A DNA stretch of 64,000 nucleotides from Lanius collurio. Lineage: Eukaryota > Chordata > Aves > Passeriformes > Laniidae. Location: positions 15,831,762 to 15,895,761 of the forward strand of contig JACBWW010000008.1 in the NCBI GenBank assembly GCA_020086605.1, written 5' to 3'. The notes under the pieces were generated by a model, which ran no database searches, had not been told where the DNA came from, and saw only the letters and a program-made list of their open reading frames with translations. The position numbers and the translations under genes are program-made. This document shows positions 36,831-51,000 of the stretch, piece by piece (position 1 is the stretch's first letter; the number at the start of each line of letters is the position of its first letter).

Positions 36831-39800
36831 AAGAATGTGACATAAGGAAACAAGTACCACCATCCAAAACCTCAGGTGACATACATACTGGCCAAGTCTT
36901 AATCCAAGGATACTGAATAAAGACAACTGAAAAAGAAAACTAATGTGTTCAGGCAAGCAGAGAACAGAAACATAAGGAAGAAAAGCAAAACCTTAGTCAA
37001 TGGACATCAATATACTTTCTCAAATGGTGAGACCATTTGGCAACATATTCAATCTGAGAGCTCAGGAATTTTATAAGCAGTCTCTTTCTTTCTGCTTCTT
37101 CTTTTACAGGTATTCTCGTTGCAATGCAAAAGAGAAGTTCCTCAAAAAACCTTTAGTTCAGCTGTTGGCTTGACAGATGCCCAATACCAAATAACCAAAG
37201 TGTCTCCTCAACTAAAACCAGCTTGAACAGATTAAACTTTCTTCTGAATGTCTTGAGGCCATTGCACAGATGTCCGGTCAACAATCCTTGCATGAGAATT
37301 TTGGGAATTTCTGTTAGTAGGTCACAAAAAATGGACAGATCTTTCCCTCTCTTCTCTTTACTTACTGCAGTCAAAAACAGTGACAGAAGTCAATAATCTT
37401 CAAGTAACTGAAATCCAAAATAGTAGCTATACCAGAGCACTGATACTCTGCAGTAACAAAGGTTACTTCAGCAAGTTCTTGAAGGAGCAGCCCAATAATG
37501 CCCCTATTTAGAGTCAGCATAATATCATTCTCTCAGTGGGCTTCTAGTGCACAAACTTTTTTGCTACGTGTAGCAATGGGGAACAAAGACGGCAGACGAC
37601 CTTGTACGTCCAAAGATCCATTCATTGCCAAAAATCACCCCCTCTTCTTACCCTTAATCTCAACCGAAGCCAAACCGAACTTAACAGCAGAAGGGCACCC
37701 ATTGGCTGGCCCAGCTGCGGTGCTGCTGTCCACGCACTCTGTCACCCAATCAGCTTCCGGCTCATGCGCTGCCCACGCGCCCCTCCAGCCAATCAGACTC
37801 TCACTGCCAGCTGCCACTCACTCGACTCTCTCCTCACCCACAACTGCCCCTCACTCCTCAGCCGACTGCCAGCCGTGCAGCCGCAGCTGCGCCCTTCCCA
37901 CAGGTGTGTGCAAGCCTCAACCACCGTAACAAATATAGCCCCATATTCCACAGCTGTACATCATCCTTACTCTCCATAACACTTTATCCCTACAGTAAGT
38001 ATCAAGACAGTTACTGGTATTCTAAAAAATTTGGATGCTGCATTTAGACATTGGTACTAACCGGCCCTTCTCTCAAGAGCTTTCCTCAACTGCATTAATG
38101 GAAGAAAAATAGTTACTAAGCTGTCAGCAAAATTTTACCAGTAGCTTTCTATGCTCTCCTATATCCTATTTTCAATGAAAGCATAACTTGTCAGGGGGAA
38201 AAAACGGCAGCAGGGATTTCAGTATCTGTACTGTCACCAGGAACTTGACTGACTTGCATTCAAAATTCATCATCCTCTTCCAGCACAGTGAATAGAGAAA
38301 ATAAATATATTCCTCCTTGGTCTACACACCACAAAACCACAGCTAGGCAGAAAGAAGAAAGTGTTTTGATTCAGATTGTGAAACAAGAGGAGAAAGAACA
38401 AGGTCTCACTAGAAGTGTCTTTATGAAAAGACTTCCATGCACGGCAGCTCTTTAGCAGATGAAATGACTCATACAGAAGTGATATGCTAATCCACATCCT
38501 GGAAAGTAATTACAGAGTATGAAAGATAGCACCAAAAATTAATTAAGAAACCCCTGAAAACAGGTAGCCTCCAAAAAAGGTAAACCCATAACCCTTATCA
38601 GACTCCCAAGCTTCACTTTTTTTCAGGTTGCTCATACAACCACACAGACTCACAGGTCCAAAGATTTTCAAAGCAAAATGTCTGCTAGCATCAGTGTTTC
38701 TTCCCTTCAACGATCTACTTTCTGGATACATGTTTAAGAACCAGCTACTGACATCATAGATAAATTAGCTGTGTTCATGGAAATCATTAAATTAGGTCAA
38801 TGCAAATAATCCAACTATTCTTTTTCCTCTTTGCTTCTTAGTCAAGCTACACCTTGTTTTATTTGTGAAAACTCTTCACTTGTACAATTATCTTTTGAAG
38901 AAAGGCAACCAACTTCAGCATCCAATTGAACACACACACCTCTGCAATTGAAGCCTTCTTAAAACAATTTTACTGCTTAGAAAATAGCTTACATAATTCT
39001 TCTAAAGAAACAAGCATTGGTGGCCCAATGAAAAAAAAGTAGCAACAACTAACATGGAAAAAACAAACAAAAAATACAGGGAAGAAAAAACCCACATGTT
39101 CAAAACCAATTCTGCAGAGTCTTAAACCTATACCAAGGCTATAATACAGCTGATAAATCAGCCATGCTAGTAAGTGCTCGAGGCTGAAGCCAGGCAGAGA
39201 GTAACAAAATGAAGGCAGCAAATCACAATTCCAGGTGCATGACCACATATATTCATCATGCCACATAAACATGGAATCAAGCCATTAAATCGGACAACCT
39301 CAGGCCAGTGTGCTGCCCACCACCACAGGTAACCTCAACACCAGTCCCACACTGCAGGTTCCTTAACTTACTACTGTAACATTTTTTCCAATCTGCCCTT
39401 GCCCTCCTGCAGAAAGGCAATTTAAAACAAAGAGAACAATGGAAAAAGAGATGGCTTTCTTGGACCTTTCCTAAAAGCATACCTGTTGAGAGAACAAAAT
39501 GCCTTAACCCAATCAGTCACGGCATTCTCAATCTTCTGTATAAAATTACAGCATGATTCTGGCCTCCATGATACTCAAATGTTAAACTCGTACCCAGATA
39601 TTTATTAAAGAGGCTGATTGATCTAAAATTATGAAAAGGTTTTAAAACCTAGACAGTATGACAACCACTGAATTCAGCTTCAGAACAGGCAAACCTTCAG
39701 CTTTTGTCACATTAAAGGCTATTTCTTGGCAATACGTCTTCATAAAGCTAAAATTACTGAAAAACTTTTAATTAATACTATGTTCCCCTGCCACATACTC

Positions 39801-40969
39801 CTACTCTTAAGATACTTATAATATCCACCTCTGACAAAATTCAACATATTTTGACAAAAATTTGTTGAAATAAAAAGGTACACTGCAAACAGTGGTTTGA
39901 TTTTTAAAGACTTCTCAACTGACCTCATTTACTATGTAATCTTGACCCCTTGTAGAAAAGGAAGTCACACTTTCACCTGGTGAACCAACAGGCAGTAGTG
40001 AGGCTGTAGTAATAACTGGGAGATTGTTAAGGGTAACCACATTTTTTTCAAGCTCTCATTTATGTATCTTATCAACAGTATTATTTTATCTTCTTCCAAA
40101 AAAAAATAAAAAATCAAACAGTCTTACCCTTTCACACACTAAACCCACTGTGGAGATGTTACAAATATAACACTCTGTATTATGAAATCAGTATTAATTA
40201 CACTCAGCAGTTTTCAAATGACAGGTTTTTCTTCTTACATGACAACAACTGACAGACATAACTTATAGTTCTACAGGGATAGCTGTTCAAGTTCCATACC
40301 TGAGCCCACCTATGATCAGAACTCTACAGAATTCACCAACAGCAGTACCCACTTCCGTATATACATTCAGGGACTTCAGGTGGGGAAGCAAGAAGAACAT
40401 TTTATACATAACTTAAGGGACCTTCTAAAAATACTGTTGCATAAAGAAATAAGGCACAACTCTTCTCTAAAGAAGCAGTGACATGACTGCATTATCTACC
40501 GCAAATAACAAACACTTAAGACTGACACCACATTTTGATGGATTAATCTGGAAACTAACACCAAAGGCCACTTCCAACAGCTCTTTAGACAAGACGCTAC
40601 CTTGTTTCAACTTTACTATTCATAAGATATGAAGATATTACTACAAGTTCATTACTACACAGCCAGATCACCAGGTGCATTTAGAGAAAAAATAAGTTCC
40701 TAGCTGAGAAACCAAAAGCCCAGCATCAGTTTCTACAGGTGATGTTTGAAGTATTAAATGCATTTATCTGTAAACCCAGCACAAACTTATAGAGCTGCAA
40801 TCAGGAAAGAAAAAAAATGTATTTGCAAACTGGTCAGATTTCAGCTACCAAGCTGTGTCAGCTAAAAGTGCATGGATCTACCTTAATGCATGTATGAAAA
40901 TGCAATATTTTTCAAATCATTTCATTTTTACAAAGTTTTTAAAATGTAATATATACATAAACTATGGAC
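36831..40969. other. Unique non-coding DNA with one CpG-rich patch
   Basis: AT-rich sequence apart from the CpG-rich block at 37568-37930. A 14-bp near-palindrome TGCTACGTGTAGCA lies at 37562-37575. The 100-codon minus-strand open frame at 38970-39272 resembles nothing I know. I see no exon I can support. Confidence 0.55.
37568..37930. promoter_or_regulatory. CpG-rich patch with three CCAAT boxes, promoter-like
   Basis: In an AT-rich, CpG-poor neighbourhood this stretch holds about 17 CpG in 350 bases and three CCAAT boxes spaced about 45 bases apart: ATTGG at 37701-37705, CCAATCAG at 37746-37753 and CCAATCAG at 37789-37796. An ETS-like CTTCCGG follows the second box. Read on the minus strand, the boxes are followed by a GC-rich stretch and then by AAGG|GTAAGAAG, a strong splice-donor match at about 37650. 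That is the order promoter, first exon, intron. No TATA box is visible. It could be a small CpG-island promoter on the minus strand, an enhancer, or part of another retroviral LTR. Confidence 0.4.
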
Positions 40970-41335
40970 TGTGAACATCTTGGCCAGCTGCTAGCCAACT
41001 GACCCAGCCACTCTCTCACTCCCCTCCTCAACAACGCACAGGAGAAAATAAGGTGGAGAAGTTCATGACTCAAGACATAAACAAAGATCTCTTAACAATT
41101 ACCATGATAGGCAAAATAGGTTCAGCTTAGGGGAAATGAATTGGCTAATGAGAAACAAAGACTAATTAAAAGCTTTTTCAAAGCTCAACTTCACTTCTTC
41201 ATTTCCAACTCCTCTACCTCTTTCCTCACAAGCAGTGAAGGAGATTGGGAATGGGCGTTGGGAGTCACTCCATTAACAACTCCTCTCTCCCACTCTTTTC
41301 TCACACTTTTCCTCTGCTCCTCACAGAGGACACTC
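40970..41335 (+). mobile_element. Degraded LTR, same family as 7.3 and 60.4 kb
   Basis: The order of landmarks follows the avian LTR family seen at 7320-7502. It has CCAGCTGCTAGCCAACTGAC, then CACTCTCTCACTCCCCTCCT, GAGAAAATAAGG, GACATAAACAAAG, AGGCAAAATAGG, TCAACTTCACTTC, and GGGAATGGGCGTTGGGAGTC. The 60.4-kb copy shares AGGCAAAATAG and CACTCTTTTCTCAC with it. Overall divergence is high, so this is an old copy. I see no coding sequence. Confidence 0.5.
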
Positions 41336-42567
41336 CTGCAGCCTCCCACTGCCAACACCTGGCCACCTGTGCCCAGTACAACTGCACTTTTGGAAAGCAC
41401 CTGGGGAGGACTTAATGAGAAAACACACTTAGTGAAACTCACTGAACACAATGGATTTACACAGGTGTTCAGGATCCCCAAACCTGTATTCCAGATTTAC
41501 AGTGCCAAGGAAGGCAGACACACCTTGCCATTTTGCCAGGCAAGAGATATTTTTATTTTTCTTTACAGACATTCCAAGCAAACTGGGTCCCACAGCCATC
41601 AAGACTAAACTCTGCAAAGGCACTCTTCCATCACTAAAAGGACAGGAAAGGGAAAATAAAAACAGTCCTTGGTTCCTTTTGACAATTTCAGCCAGATAGT
41701 AAAAAGCCTCAAAAATAGCAGCATTACATTTATGTGTAACTGAAAGCCAAGCAACGAAGGCTCAACTGACCTGTGTTGCCTCCATCCAACACTGAGTTTG
41801 CCTCATGATATTTTACATGACCTTGTATTTCGTGTCCACACAACCACAGAACACTTGACTTAAGAGCCAACATGGAAGAACACCTGAGCATACATGATGA
41901 GTACAACAAAGTAAACAAGACAATGACAGTTTTGATGAAATCTTATTATAAAAGCTCTCCAAGTGCTTCAGTGATTAGTTGTGTAGTGATGTGCTGCAAC
42001 TCCAAGTACTTAGGAGCTTTGCTGAAGCAATCACCAATGTACAGTACACTACTCAAAGCACTTCAGAAGGCTGCCTTCTACAACTCCAGCAAATGCAGAC
42101 ACCAGAATTATTTTAACCATGTCTAGGAAAAAAGCCTTCAAAGTCAACTTCCACACACATGCCTTTACCTATATTATATGGATCCTTAAAATACATGCTT
42201 ATGCTTACAGAAATTTTGTAGCAAGAAAACAGTCATAGTTGTCCAAACACTAAAGGAAATGAATGCATACCATACATTTTTATATATGATGTTTGTCAAT
42301 ATATGCTACCATTAAAAAAAAAATCTTATTATGAAGATTGCTACATCAAATACATAAGTATCATTAATCCACTGAAGACAAACTATCTCCTACACTTATG
42401 TATTAAAGCTGTGTGGTTTCAGGGGAGTCCTTAAATCTTAGGATCTAGCTTTGTATCTAGAGTAAACAACGATCTTTTGTTATGAGAATGCCTTTTGCCC
42501 ATAGGTTTATTGAAGCAGCTTAACTGGATTTATTTGGTCTATCCAAACAAATGGAGACATTACACAG
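41336..42567. other. Unique non-coding DNA
   Basis: About 1.2 kb with no gene or transposon that I can recognise. Confidence 0.5.
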
Positions 42568-42832
42568 TTCACAGAATTACAGAATGAACAGGTTGGAAGA
42601 GACCTCTAAGATCACCAAGTCCAACCCATGCCCTAACAAACTAAACCATAGCACAGAGTGCCACACCCAATCTTTTTTTTTAAACACAGGAATGGTGATT
42701 CCACCACCACCCCAGGCAGACAATACCAGTACTTCACCACTCTTTCCGTGAAAAACTTTTTCCTAATATCCAACCTATATTTCCCTTGGCGCAGCTTAAG
42801 ACTGCGTCCTCTCATTCTGTCAGCTGCTGCCT
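42568..42832 (-). mobile_element. CR1 LINE fragment, 3' UTR end
   Basis: Plus-strand text TTCACAGAATTACAGAATGA, then GGTTGGAAGAGACCTCTAAG and ATCACCAAGTCCAACCC, is the reverse complement of the CR1 3' end and tail. It continues through GTGAAAAACTTTTTCCTAAT and TGCGTCCTCTCATTCTGTCA, further upstream in the CR1 3' region. Similarity fades after about 42832. It is a short 5'-truncated copy. Confidence 0.9.
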
Positions 42833-44951
42833 GAACCAAACCGCAGGAGGCATCTGTTACAGTACCATCATAAATTAAAACAGACCAAGCCATTCTACTT
42901 GTCCACACCTGCTAAACCATAGGGAAGACTACGGATTTTTCCATGTTTGTTTATGTATGTATAACCTCTTTAAGGATTAAAATCATGCAGAGTAGTACTG
43001 CTTTGCCTCCTAGGAAACGGGCACATCTATTTAAAAACAACTATACCAAAACACAGGGAAGACACTGCCAAAGACTAATCACACATAGGAAGAAAGTTCT
43101 TATTCAAAAAAATTAAGGCAGATAGAAAATACAGGGTCAGGCAAGACAGCTAGGAGGTGGATTACCAAACTCAAATCTAAACAGTGAGGATTAAAACACT
43201 AACCACTTGTTAATTCTCTCATGAAAGCACATTACCTCAACAATAGCCAATGAAGACAGAGGGATTCAAGACTAATGAAAAACACCACACCTAGTCAGAA
43301 ATTTCAACTGAAATTTTTCAGTGTTTCCACTATCACTGAAGCTGCAACTACAGCTCTTGCAGACACCCTCAGTTTAAGCTTATCCAGTAAAAACAGTTCA
43401 TTAATCAACTGCTGCGTAAAGCTCAACACTTACTAGAAAAACCTGGCCAACCACAAACTTTAGGCAGCTGATCTGGGGGCAACACCATCAATACTCAAGT
43501 CAGCAAGGATCCCATCGTCCTCTAACAGACCCTGAAGCATACCTAGTCTCCAGTACAACTGGCAGTGTATAAGATCATCAAACCTTGGGATCAGAGTAGT
43601 GTTGATCTTAAGTAATTTCCCTCAAAATACATAAAATGTGTACACTGTCTTCAGTAACACTTCACAGCACAAATCCATTACTACTTGCTTATGTAGGTAT
43701 GGTTCTGTTTCCTTGTTTGTTTTGTAGGAACAAGATTTCTGCAAAAAGTCTCTCTTCATATAAGACTCATCAGACAACTGTAGAATCCTTTTCCCAGAAG
43801 CTGTACACGTAAAGTTATAATAACTTTACATCAAAATAACTTTTCTGCAACACAACCTATTAAAGCCCTCAAAATGAAAGAATACAAGGAAAGGTGTTAA
43901 TTTAATAATGCCTTTTAATTAATTTAATTAAAAGAACACTAGCAATAATTGTTTTTTTTTTTAATAATAGCAGCAGATGGCTTTACTTGCTTTAAAGAAT
44001 TTCAAAAAGCACAGAAGATTTCAGTAACTGCAACGAGATATAGGTGAGCTACTAGCACACCTATACTTTGAAAAACATTCCCAACTTGTCCTGGAGTAAA
44101 GCCCAGGTCCTCAGAGATGTTTTTCTTTGTTTTTCATTGACAGATCTATGACTTAAGGTATCTACATTTGTCATCTGCAGTTTCTGCACTTTTTCCTAAT
44201 TTAATGTCAAAACAACATTCTACTTATGAGCGTCTTATTGGGAAAGCACACTGGAATTAAAGTGCTTTAGCACCTGCTGCTATAAAACCTGTCTCTACCT
44301 GCTTGTAAGTCACCAGGGCATGTGCAAGTGTGACGCTATTCCTTTGTTGTGCACAAGGTACAATGCCAGTTTCTGGCACAGCTGCTCTCTTGGGCAGCAT
44401 GCAGGTGAGGTAATGCAGACTGTAACAGCAGGGTTTGCAGCTCCCTCCTATTTCAATGGTTATCAACATACCAAAGTTCAGATGTGCTTTCCTTCACCCT
44501 CAAATAAGCTTACACCTAACATGCCTGACAGTATAGCTTTAGGTTTTTGCATATATTTTTAACATATTTTCCTTCAATTTGTGTCCAATGGTCCTGTTAC
44601 CACCATGCTAATAATATCAGAAGCATAAAAATTATTGAATGCCATGGAGAATGTTTTCCCCTAGTGCATCTCATTATACCTTCACTGAATCCCTCTCCTC
44701 CTCCTCTAAAATCCTTACCCTACTTTAACTGTAGGACCACTGCTGTCTGAATGTAACCCTTGAAGTTTCAGTTGCTTCAGTTTTCAGTCACTAGTTATTA
44801 CCTCTGACGAGAGCATAAAAATATGCATGTTGAGTTTGGGTGGAAGCAAACCAGGGGAGACCACAAAAGCAGTTGCAAGGAGGGAAGGTAATATCCAGCA
44901 CAGTGATACTATTGTAAACCAGTAAGAATATTCTTTAACTCATGTCCTCTC
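42833..44951. other. Unique non-coding DNA
   Basis: No gene or transposon recognised. An AT palindrome lies at 43912-43934 and a T-run near 43950. Confidence 0.5.
43912..43934. repeat. AT-rich perfect palindrome
   Basis: Eleven-base arms CTTTTAATTAA and TTAATTAAAAG surround a single T. This can form a cruciform or hairpin. It is most likely a chance product of AT-rich sequence. Confidence 0.8.
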
Positions 44952-45085
44952 TCATAGAACCTTAGAATCACTGAAGTTGGAAAAGATTGAGCCATTAACC
45001 CAGCCTGTCAAGTGCAGCACTAAACCATGTCCCTAAGAACTATATCTACATATCTTTTGTTGCTCCACACAACTACCTTAACACA
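44952..45085 (-). mobile_element. CR1 LINE fragment, 3' end
   Basis: Plus-strand text TCATAGAACCTTAGAATCAC, then TGAAGTTGGAAAAGATTGAG, CACTAAACCATGTCCCTAAG and ACTATATCTACATATCTTT, matches the reverse complement of the CR1 3' UTR in order. It is diverged and short; the right limit is approximate. Confidence 0.8.
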
Positions 45086-48000
45086 TACCCAATGCGAGTG
45101 TTTTTACATCCTCTCAGCAGAACTCAGCTACCCTGAACCCACACCGTAATTCCAATACATAGTCTGTAGATCAGTAAACTCAGAAACTCAATGAAACTCA
45201 AGGAACTCAATGACTGTCACTGCTCTGCAATGGCAAATAAGTGATATGCTCAAGGTCATCTCCTTGCTGCTTCAGCTGTAACTTAGAACCGGATCTTCTA
45301 ATGTATGTACAGCCAATTCAATGTGCAGTACTCTGCTTCTTGCAGAGCTGGTCCAAGAAAATCAATGACAACTTTACCTCTGAAGTGCGTCCTCCAGTAG
45401 GATAATGTCTTAACACTACCAGTATTTGAACAAATGGCAAGGGGGAAGAAAGCACTGATAGCAAGTTAAAACGCACCCAGAAGCTTTACATTATCCCAGC
45501 TACTCATCAAAGCTATAAAGACTCCGTCAAGCTTAAGGATTTCCCTGTGACCTTTTGTAAACAATCTATTCTGTTAGCTAACCCAGAACAAAATACATTA
45601 GGTACAATTCGTCCTGCCCTTCCCTGTCATGGGCTAGGCACAAAACCAGAAACACAGTATGAAAGTCGTCCAAGGCATTTTTGTTATACGGCCTGAATAA
45701 CAGCTTTACAATGAAAGCACCCACTAAGCCATAGCTATAGCATTATTACATTTCAGTAAAAGTTTCCTGAGGTAACAACAAAAATCAAATTAGCAATTTA
45801 GTGCAGTAGTTCATCTGCTTCATTCACCCACAGCTCTCTTCCTCAGGACTGCAGGGCTATTAAAAACAATGGAATCATTAACAGTCCAAGTGCAATTAAT
45901 TATACAGTCCCACTAGCATGGAAACATGGCCTCACAACAGAAGTTTGTTACTTGGTATAGAAGTACCACCCCCTAAAAATAAAAATATATTAATATTAAA
46001 ATATTTTATTACATTATTATATTAATATTAAAAGTATCTTGAAATATACACAGTTGTTTAAATAAAACACTGCAAAATATGTCTAATACAGAAGTTTCTC
46101 TGCCAGGTGAATCTCTCTTGGCTATACAAGTTCCCATCCTATAATCAATTATTTTCACACACACTTAGTAATTTTGGAACAGGTTTTTTGTAGCTTCTTT
46201 TATGGTTGGGTTTTTTTGCTTCTTCTTAAAGTCACTTCCAGAGCTGTTTGATCAGAAAGGAAAAAAAAACAAAACAAAAAAAAAAACCACATTTATCTTT
46301 TTCTAGTTCAAGACTACATGTTATCAGTTGAGAAAAACGTCTTGCACTTATCCCTGGCTCCCACTTGAAATTTAAGTTACTCAATAAAGAAACCTGTGGC
46401 AAGGGCAACCAGGATGTTTATACAGCTGAACACCTGAGCTTTAACCCTTGACATACTTGCAGCTCACTTCTGAACAGTGCAAGTTCTTCAGCTTAGTTAC
46501 ATTTGTACAGGAGGGTGAGGTATTCATCTCACTGCTTCTTGGCTGGAGCCAGACAATCTTTCAGATAGAAAGTTTCATGAGAGCATCCCTTTCTAATAGG
46601 AAAAGGCAAGTAAAACCTTACTTAGCTCAGTAAACCAAAAACATGTTCCTGGCTTGATGTCAAAGCACAGCTCGTTTGCCACCACTCCCCTATGTTTCTC
46701 ACCTTTTCATCTATCTTGTCCTCAATTTTTTGCTTCCACTCTATCACAGCAAAAAGAGCTACCAGCATTTTATGACCTTAGCATCAGACTCTCACAAGTC
46801 ATACAGCTTAAAACTCAACACCCCTCAACTATTATAGTTTCAAAAAATACCCCTGAACTATTATAAAGTTTCAAAAATAATTTTAAACGCCACAGCTGCA
46901 AGAGAAGAACTGAAAAAATACTGACAGATCTGAAGGCTGATGCAATGAATTATAAAATTTGGGAGTAGGACATTGTGTGTTTTAGACTGCAGAGTATTTC
47001 AAACCCACATCACTGTTTTTAAAGGAGCTTAGCAATGGCACAGTAATGCTGGTGAGATTGTAACATTGACTGTGAAGCTCCCAACGTAAGCTAGAACACT
47101 GCTGTGCCCAATACCACACCAAAAAAAAAACAAACTGGAAACAAAACAAAAATTTTTTCTTCCCTTCCTCCTTCCTGTTAAAGAAGCTGTTAAGAAGACT
47201 GGTATTCCTCTTAAGACAAAGCCTGAGCAGGTCAGTTTGCAACCCAGCAGCAGAACAGGCAGACCACTAAAGTTCTTAATAACAGGAATCTGCTTTGTCA
47301 TAATAGATGTAAGAGAAAACCTCCAGCCTGGTGTCAAGAGAAATTTTACTGAAGGAAGATTCAATAGAAAACTTTAGGGATTCAGTTGTCATTACAAATC
47401 TTTTCAGGGTCTTTGTGCCCCTTTTCCTACATTCCCCAATTCTGCATTTCAGATTTTTGCTCTAAAGTAAGGGTAAATATTTTTCTCATGCCTTTTACAG
47501 AAAAGCATTGCTGGTTAATGTTTGCCAGATCCAGGTAACAAAAACAGGAGAATCAGAAACCAAGTACTCCATATGTATTAATGCTTCATATTGCAATCTT
47601 TGAGCACAGCTGGGCTTTGGGAGCAGGGGACAGAGCACATAATTTGTGACAAAACCAAGTGGCAAGCTATCTCATTACACAAATTGTTGCAGAAAAACAC
47701 TACCTAGCTGTTCAGCTTGCTAGTTCTAGGATCTTCTCATTTACACTGTGCTTGGCCATGCTTTTATTTTAGGCCTGGAGACATAGGACTCTCTTATCCC
47801 CTTCTGTAAACTCAACTTTACACAAGCTGTTACTGTTAGCAAAGCAGCCCCATTACACAGAGCTTCCTCACAGTACAAGAGTAACACACCCTGTTATGTT
47901 TACCAACATTCAGTTCAAAGCAGCTTACATCTAGCTAACACACAGTCAAAGGCACTGGACTATGCTGGACTTAGGCTGTACACCTTCTACAGAGCTGCAG

Positions 48001-51000
48001 CTTTTTCAAAAAAGATGTTTCTTCACAATTGGTTTCACAGTTGGACATAGAGACGCTAAGGGATACTGAAGATTAGCCTCAGGACTATATCTGAAAAATC
48101 CAAAGGGTGCAAAAGGGCCTCTCAACCATTTCTGCAAACTGTTCAGAATTTGAAGTCTGTATTTATCAGTCAGTCTGAAGACTGTAATTATCAGTTCCTC
48201 ACCCACCTCTTTCCAGAGGAATTTTAAGTATCTAAATAGTTCTGGTGCAAAAAATCAGATATGCAACTCAATGTATGATCCTGCTCCTTCACTTCTCACT
48301 TATTCTAAGCGAGAAGAAGGAGAGATGCTTTGGTTATAGACTTATTTATACCCACCAGATTCTTGAAAAGTAGTTCCAGAGAGCTGCAAACATTACTACT
48401 GTACAGTCTCAAACCTCAAGCAGCAGCATGGCTGTTATAGCCCTCAACTATGTGTCTCTCCATGTCCCAGAGGATTTCTGAGATAAGAAGGGGGCATAGC
48501 AGTATGCACCTTTAAAGGCCTATCCTGCACAGAAAAGGTCTAAAGTAGTAGAAAACATACATTTTCTCATATTAAAAGCAAATCAATAAAGTCTTTTACA
48601 TTACTCTTGAGACAGCCCTACTCACTTAATCTGTCAAATATTTCACTTTATAGGTAACTTAACATAAACATATCTAAAAAACCAATAGCAGTGCTTTTAG
48701 TGTGGCTGACGTGACACAGTAACAGTTTTGCATCCGCTCTAGACTGGATAAGTCTATAACACTAGATAAGTGTTTTATTTAATCCCACTGCAATCATTTT
48801 AACCCTGAGAAGAATACATTTTTTGATGGCATTACTATTCTTTAGTATGAATTACAGATGATGAAGTTATACTATTCATCTTTAGCTTGCTCTATCATTC
48901 AGGTGTGCTACTACAGGGAAGAATCCATCACTGTTAGAGAAAAGAAAGTTTAAAACAATTAGAGGAAAAATCTGTGGTATCTCCCATAAAGTCTAAGAAT
49001 GTCCCATGTTTACTTCTACAGCAGGACATACAGGAAGGGAAATAGGTAACAAAAACACTACTTCTAGCTATGTCACAGTGACATTTTGCCAGAACTACCA
49101 CCACCTCCATTACACACAGATGCACATGTAAACATTGCCATTACTTCATACACTGCTTAATTTACCCCAAAGTATTTTGATTTCCACTCCTCTACCAAAC
49201 TACATTACAATTTTGTTGGGGTGAAGATCTGGCTTACAATCTGTAATGCTGAAGGGACTGTACCTCCCCAGCAGGCATATGTTAAAGGACAAATGTTTGA
49301 AAGAGCAGTTTCTAAAGCAATACATTCTTTACCACACTCCTCACCTTGCTATGAATATTTTAATGACAAAATTTTAGCTTCCTAGTAATTAGTTCTCACC
49401 CTACAGTCCTCGTGAAGCTGAAACAGATTGCAACATGAAGAGCAAGAAGGCAGATTCAGGAGAAGAGTTAAGCACATCAGGAAAAGGTTTTGTATTCACT
49501 CTGTGCAGAGAGGTATCTTCTTTAATACACAATACACACTAACTAGACAGTAGGAGAAAATGTACAACAATCAACTTCGAAGTTCATGAGAAGTCTTGTC
49601 ATGTTGCCCATCATCTCAGTTCTTACAAACTTTGTCACTTCAGTGCCAAACATTGAATTTACGGAGCAAGAACTGGAATTATTCGAGAACATTATTTCCC
49701 CCTCGCTATTTTTTTGTGCGTGGTTTTGCTTAAGGGAGTATTTTTAAGCATCTAGAATAATGAAGAGAACTCACTATAGTAATTCAGAGGACACTGGTAG
49801 GTTCAGAAGCTTCTGAATCCATTTCAGACCAAGATAGCTGTGTTATAGGGCAAAATAGGACTCTCTGAAAGAATTCTGACCCTTCCTGGCTTGTTACTCT
49901 GCTTTGGTAAGAAATGGTGGTTACTGTGACAAGGTTTGTAGAAAGGTGATGGAAAAGACAGACAACTCAAGACATGTGATTTAACCTTTAGATCCTTGAG
50001 AATACTGGTGTAGGCAAGGAATCCATAGCTTGCCTTCATCTTCCTTTTAAGAAACAACGTTAAACCAAGTGAGATTTCACATCCCCTGTAAAACACTAAG
50101 ATTTGAAAGCCACCATCAAAAAAAGCATACCCCATGCTGAACTGAAAGACTGTAAAACATTTTGAATAATAGAAACTACTGCAGCCAATGACACTCGGCA
50201 CCATTTGCTTCAATAAATTTCATAAAACATGTTTCCTGTTCATAGTCACATTTTTGCCAATAGGAAAATCAGCATAGGGAGACAAAAACACAGCAGAGAG
50301 GAAAATGGGAAAAATCCTGGGGTTTTTTGCATTTATCCCTGTTCCCACAATGCCAGTCCAGTACTGATTACTCACAAACAACACAAGCAGATAGACTACA
50401 ACAGAAAACATATTGCTGCCCAGCATCAACTCCTCTCTTGAGTCTCTCTGAACTCCTTTTTTTCCAGCAAAGATAGTTCTGAAGAGAATATGGAATAAAT
50501 GAAAAAAACTAAGCAACCACACAGCATTACAAATGCAGTGACCCATCATCTATGTAATATTCTCCTTGAGCGCCCTTCACCATGCAATTCCATCCTGCCT
50601 GCTGTCAGCAGTTAGCCACTCACCTCAGAAGAGCATAGGCAAATAATCTGCTTGAATTCATTTGTGTTTATGTGCTTGCTATCCACAGCACTTCAATGCA
50701 CAGATGTTCCAAAATAAAGCACTTCTCAGATGAAGTTAGTGTTAAACCCTTATTTAATTCTCATGTGTCTAAGGTCTCAAAGTAAGACATCAAAAACACT
50801 TTGGAAACTGAGGACTGTACTCTTGTAAACTATTATTTGTACTTGCTCACATGAAATGAGAGATTGCTTTCCTTCAGGTATTTTGTGATTTGATTTTTTT
50901 TTAAGATGAAGTAATGACAACAGGGGAGAAAAAAAATACATGTACCTTCTCTTCCCACCCCTTCCTTCCCTGTTTTCCTCCAGGAATTAACTCATTCAGA

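Noticed and set aside
37498..37979. Overlapping plus-strand open frames of 143 and 125 codons
   Set aside because: They fall in the CpG-rich CCAAT patch and are explained by its composition. The residues (many S, P, T, A) show no domain.
45175..45300. MIR-like SINE tail (AAGTGATATGCTCAAGGTCA)
   Set aside because: Similarity to the MIR core is suggestive but too short and diverged to be listed as its own feature.
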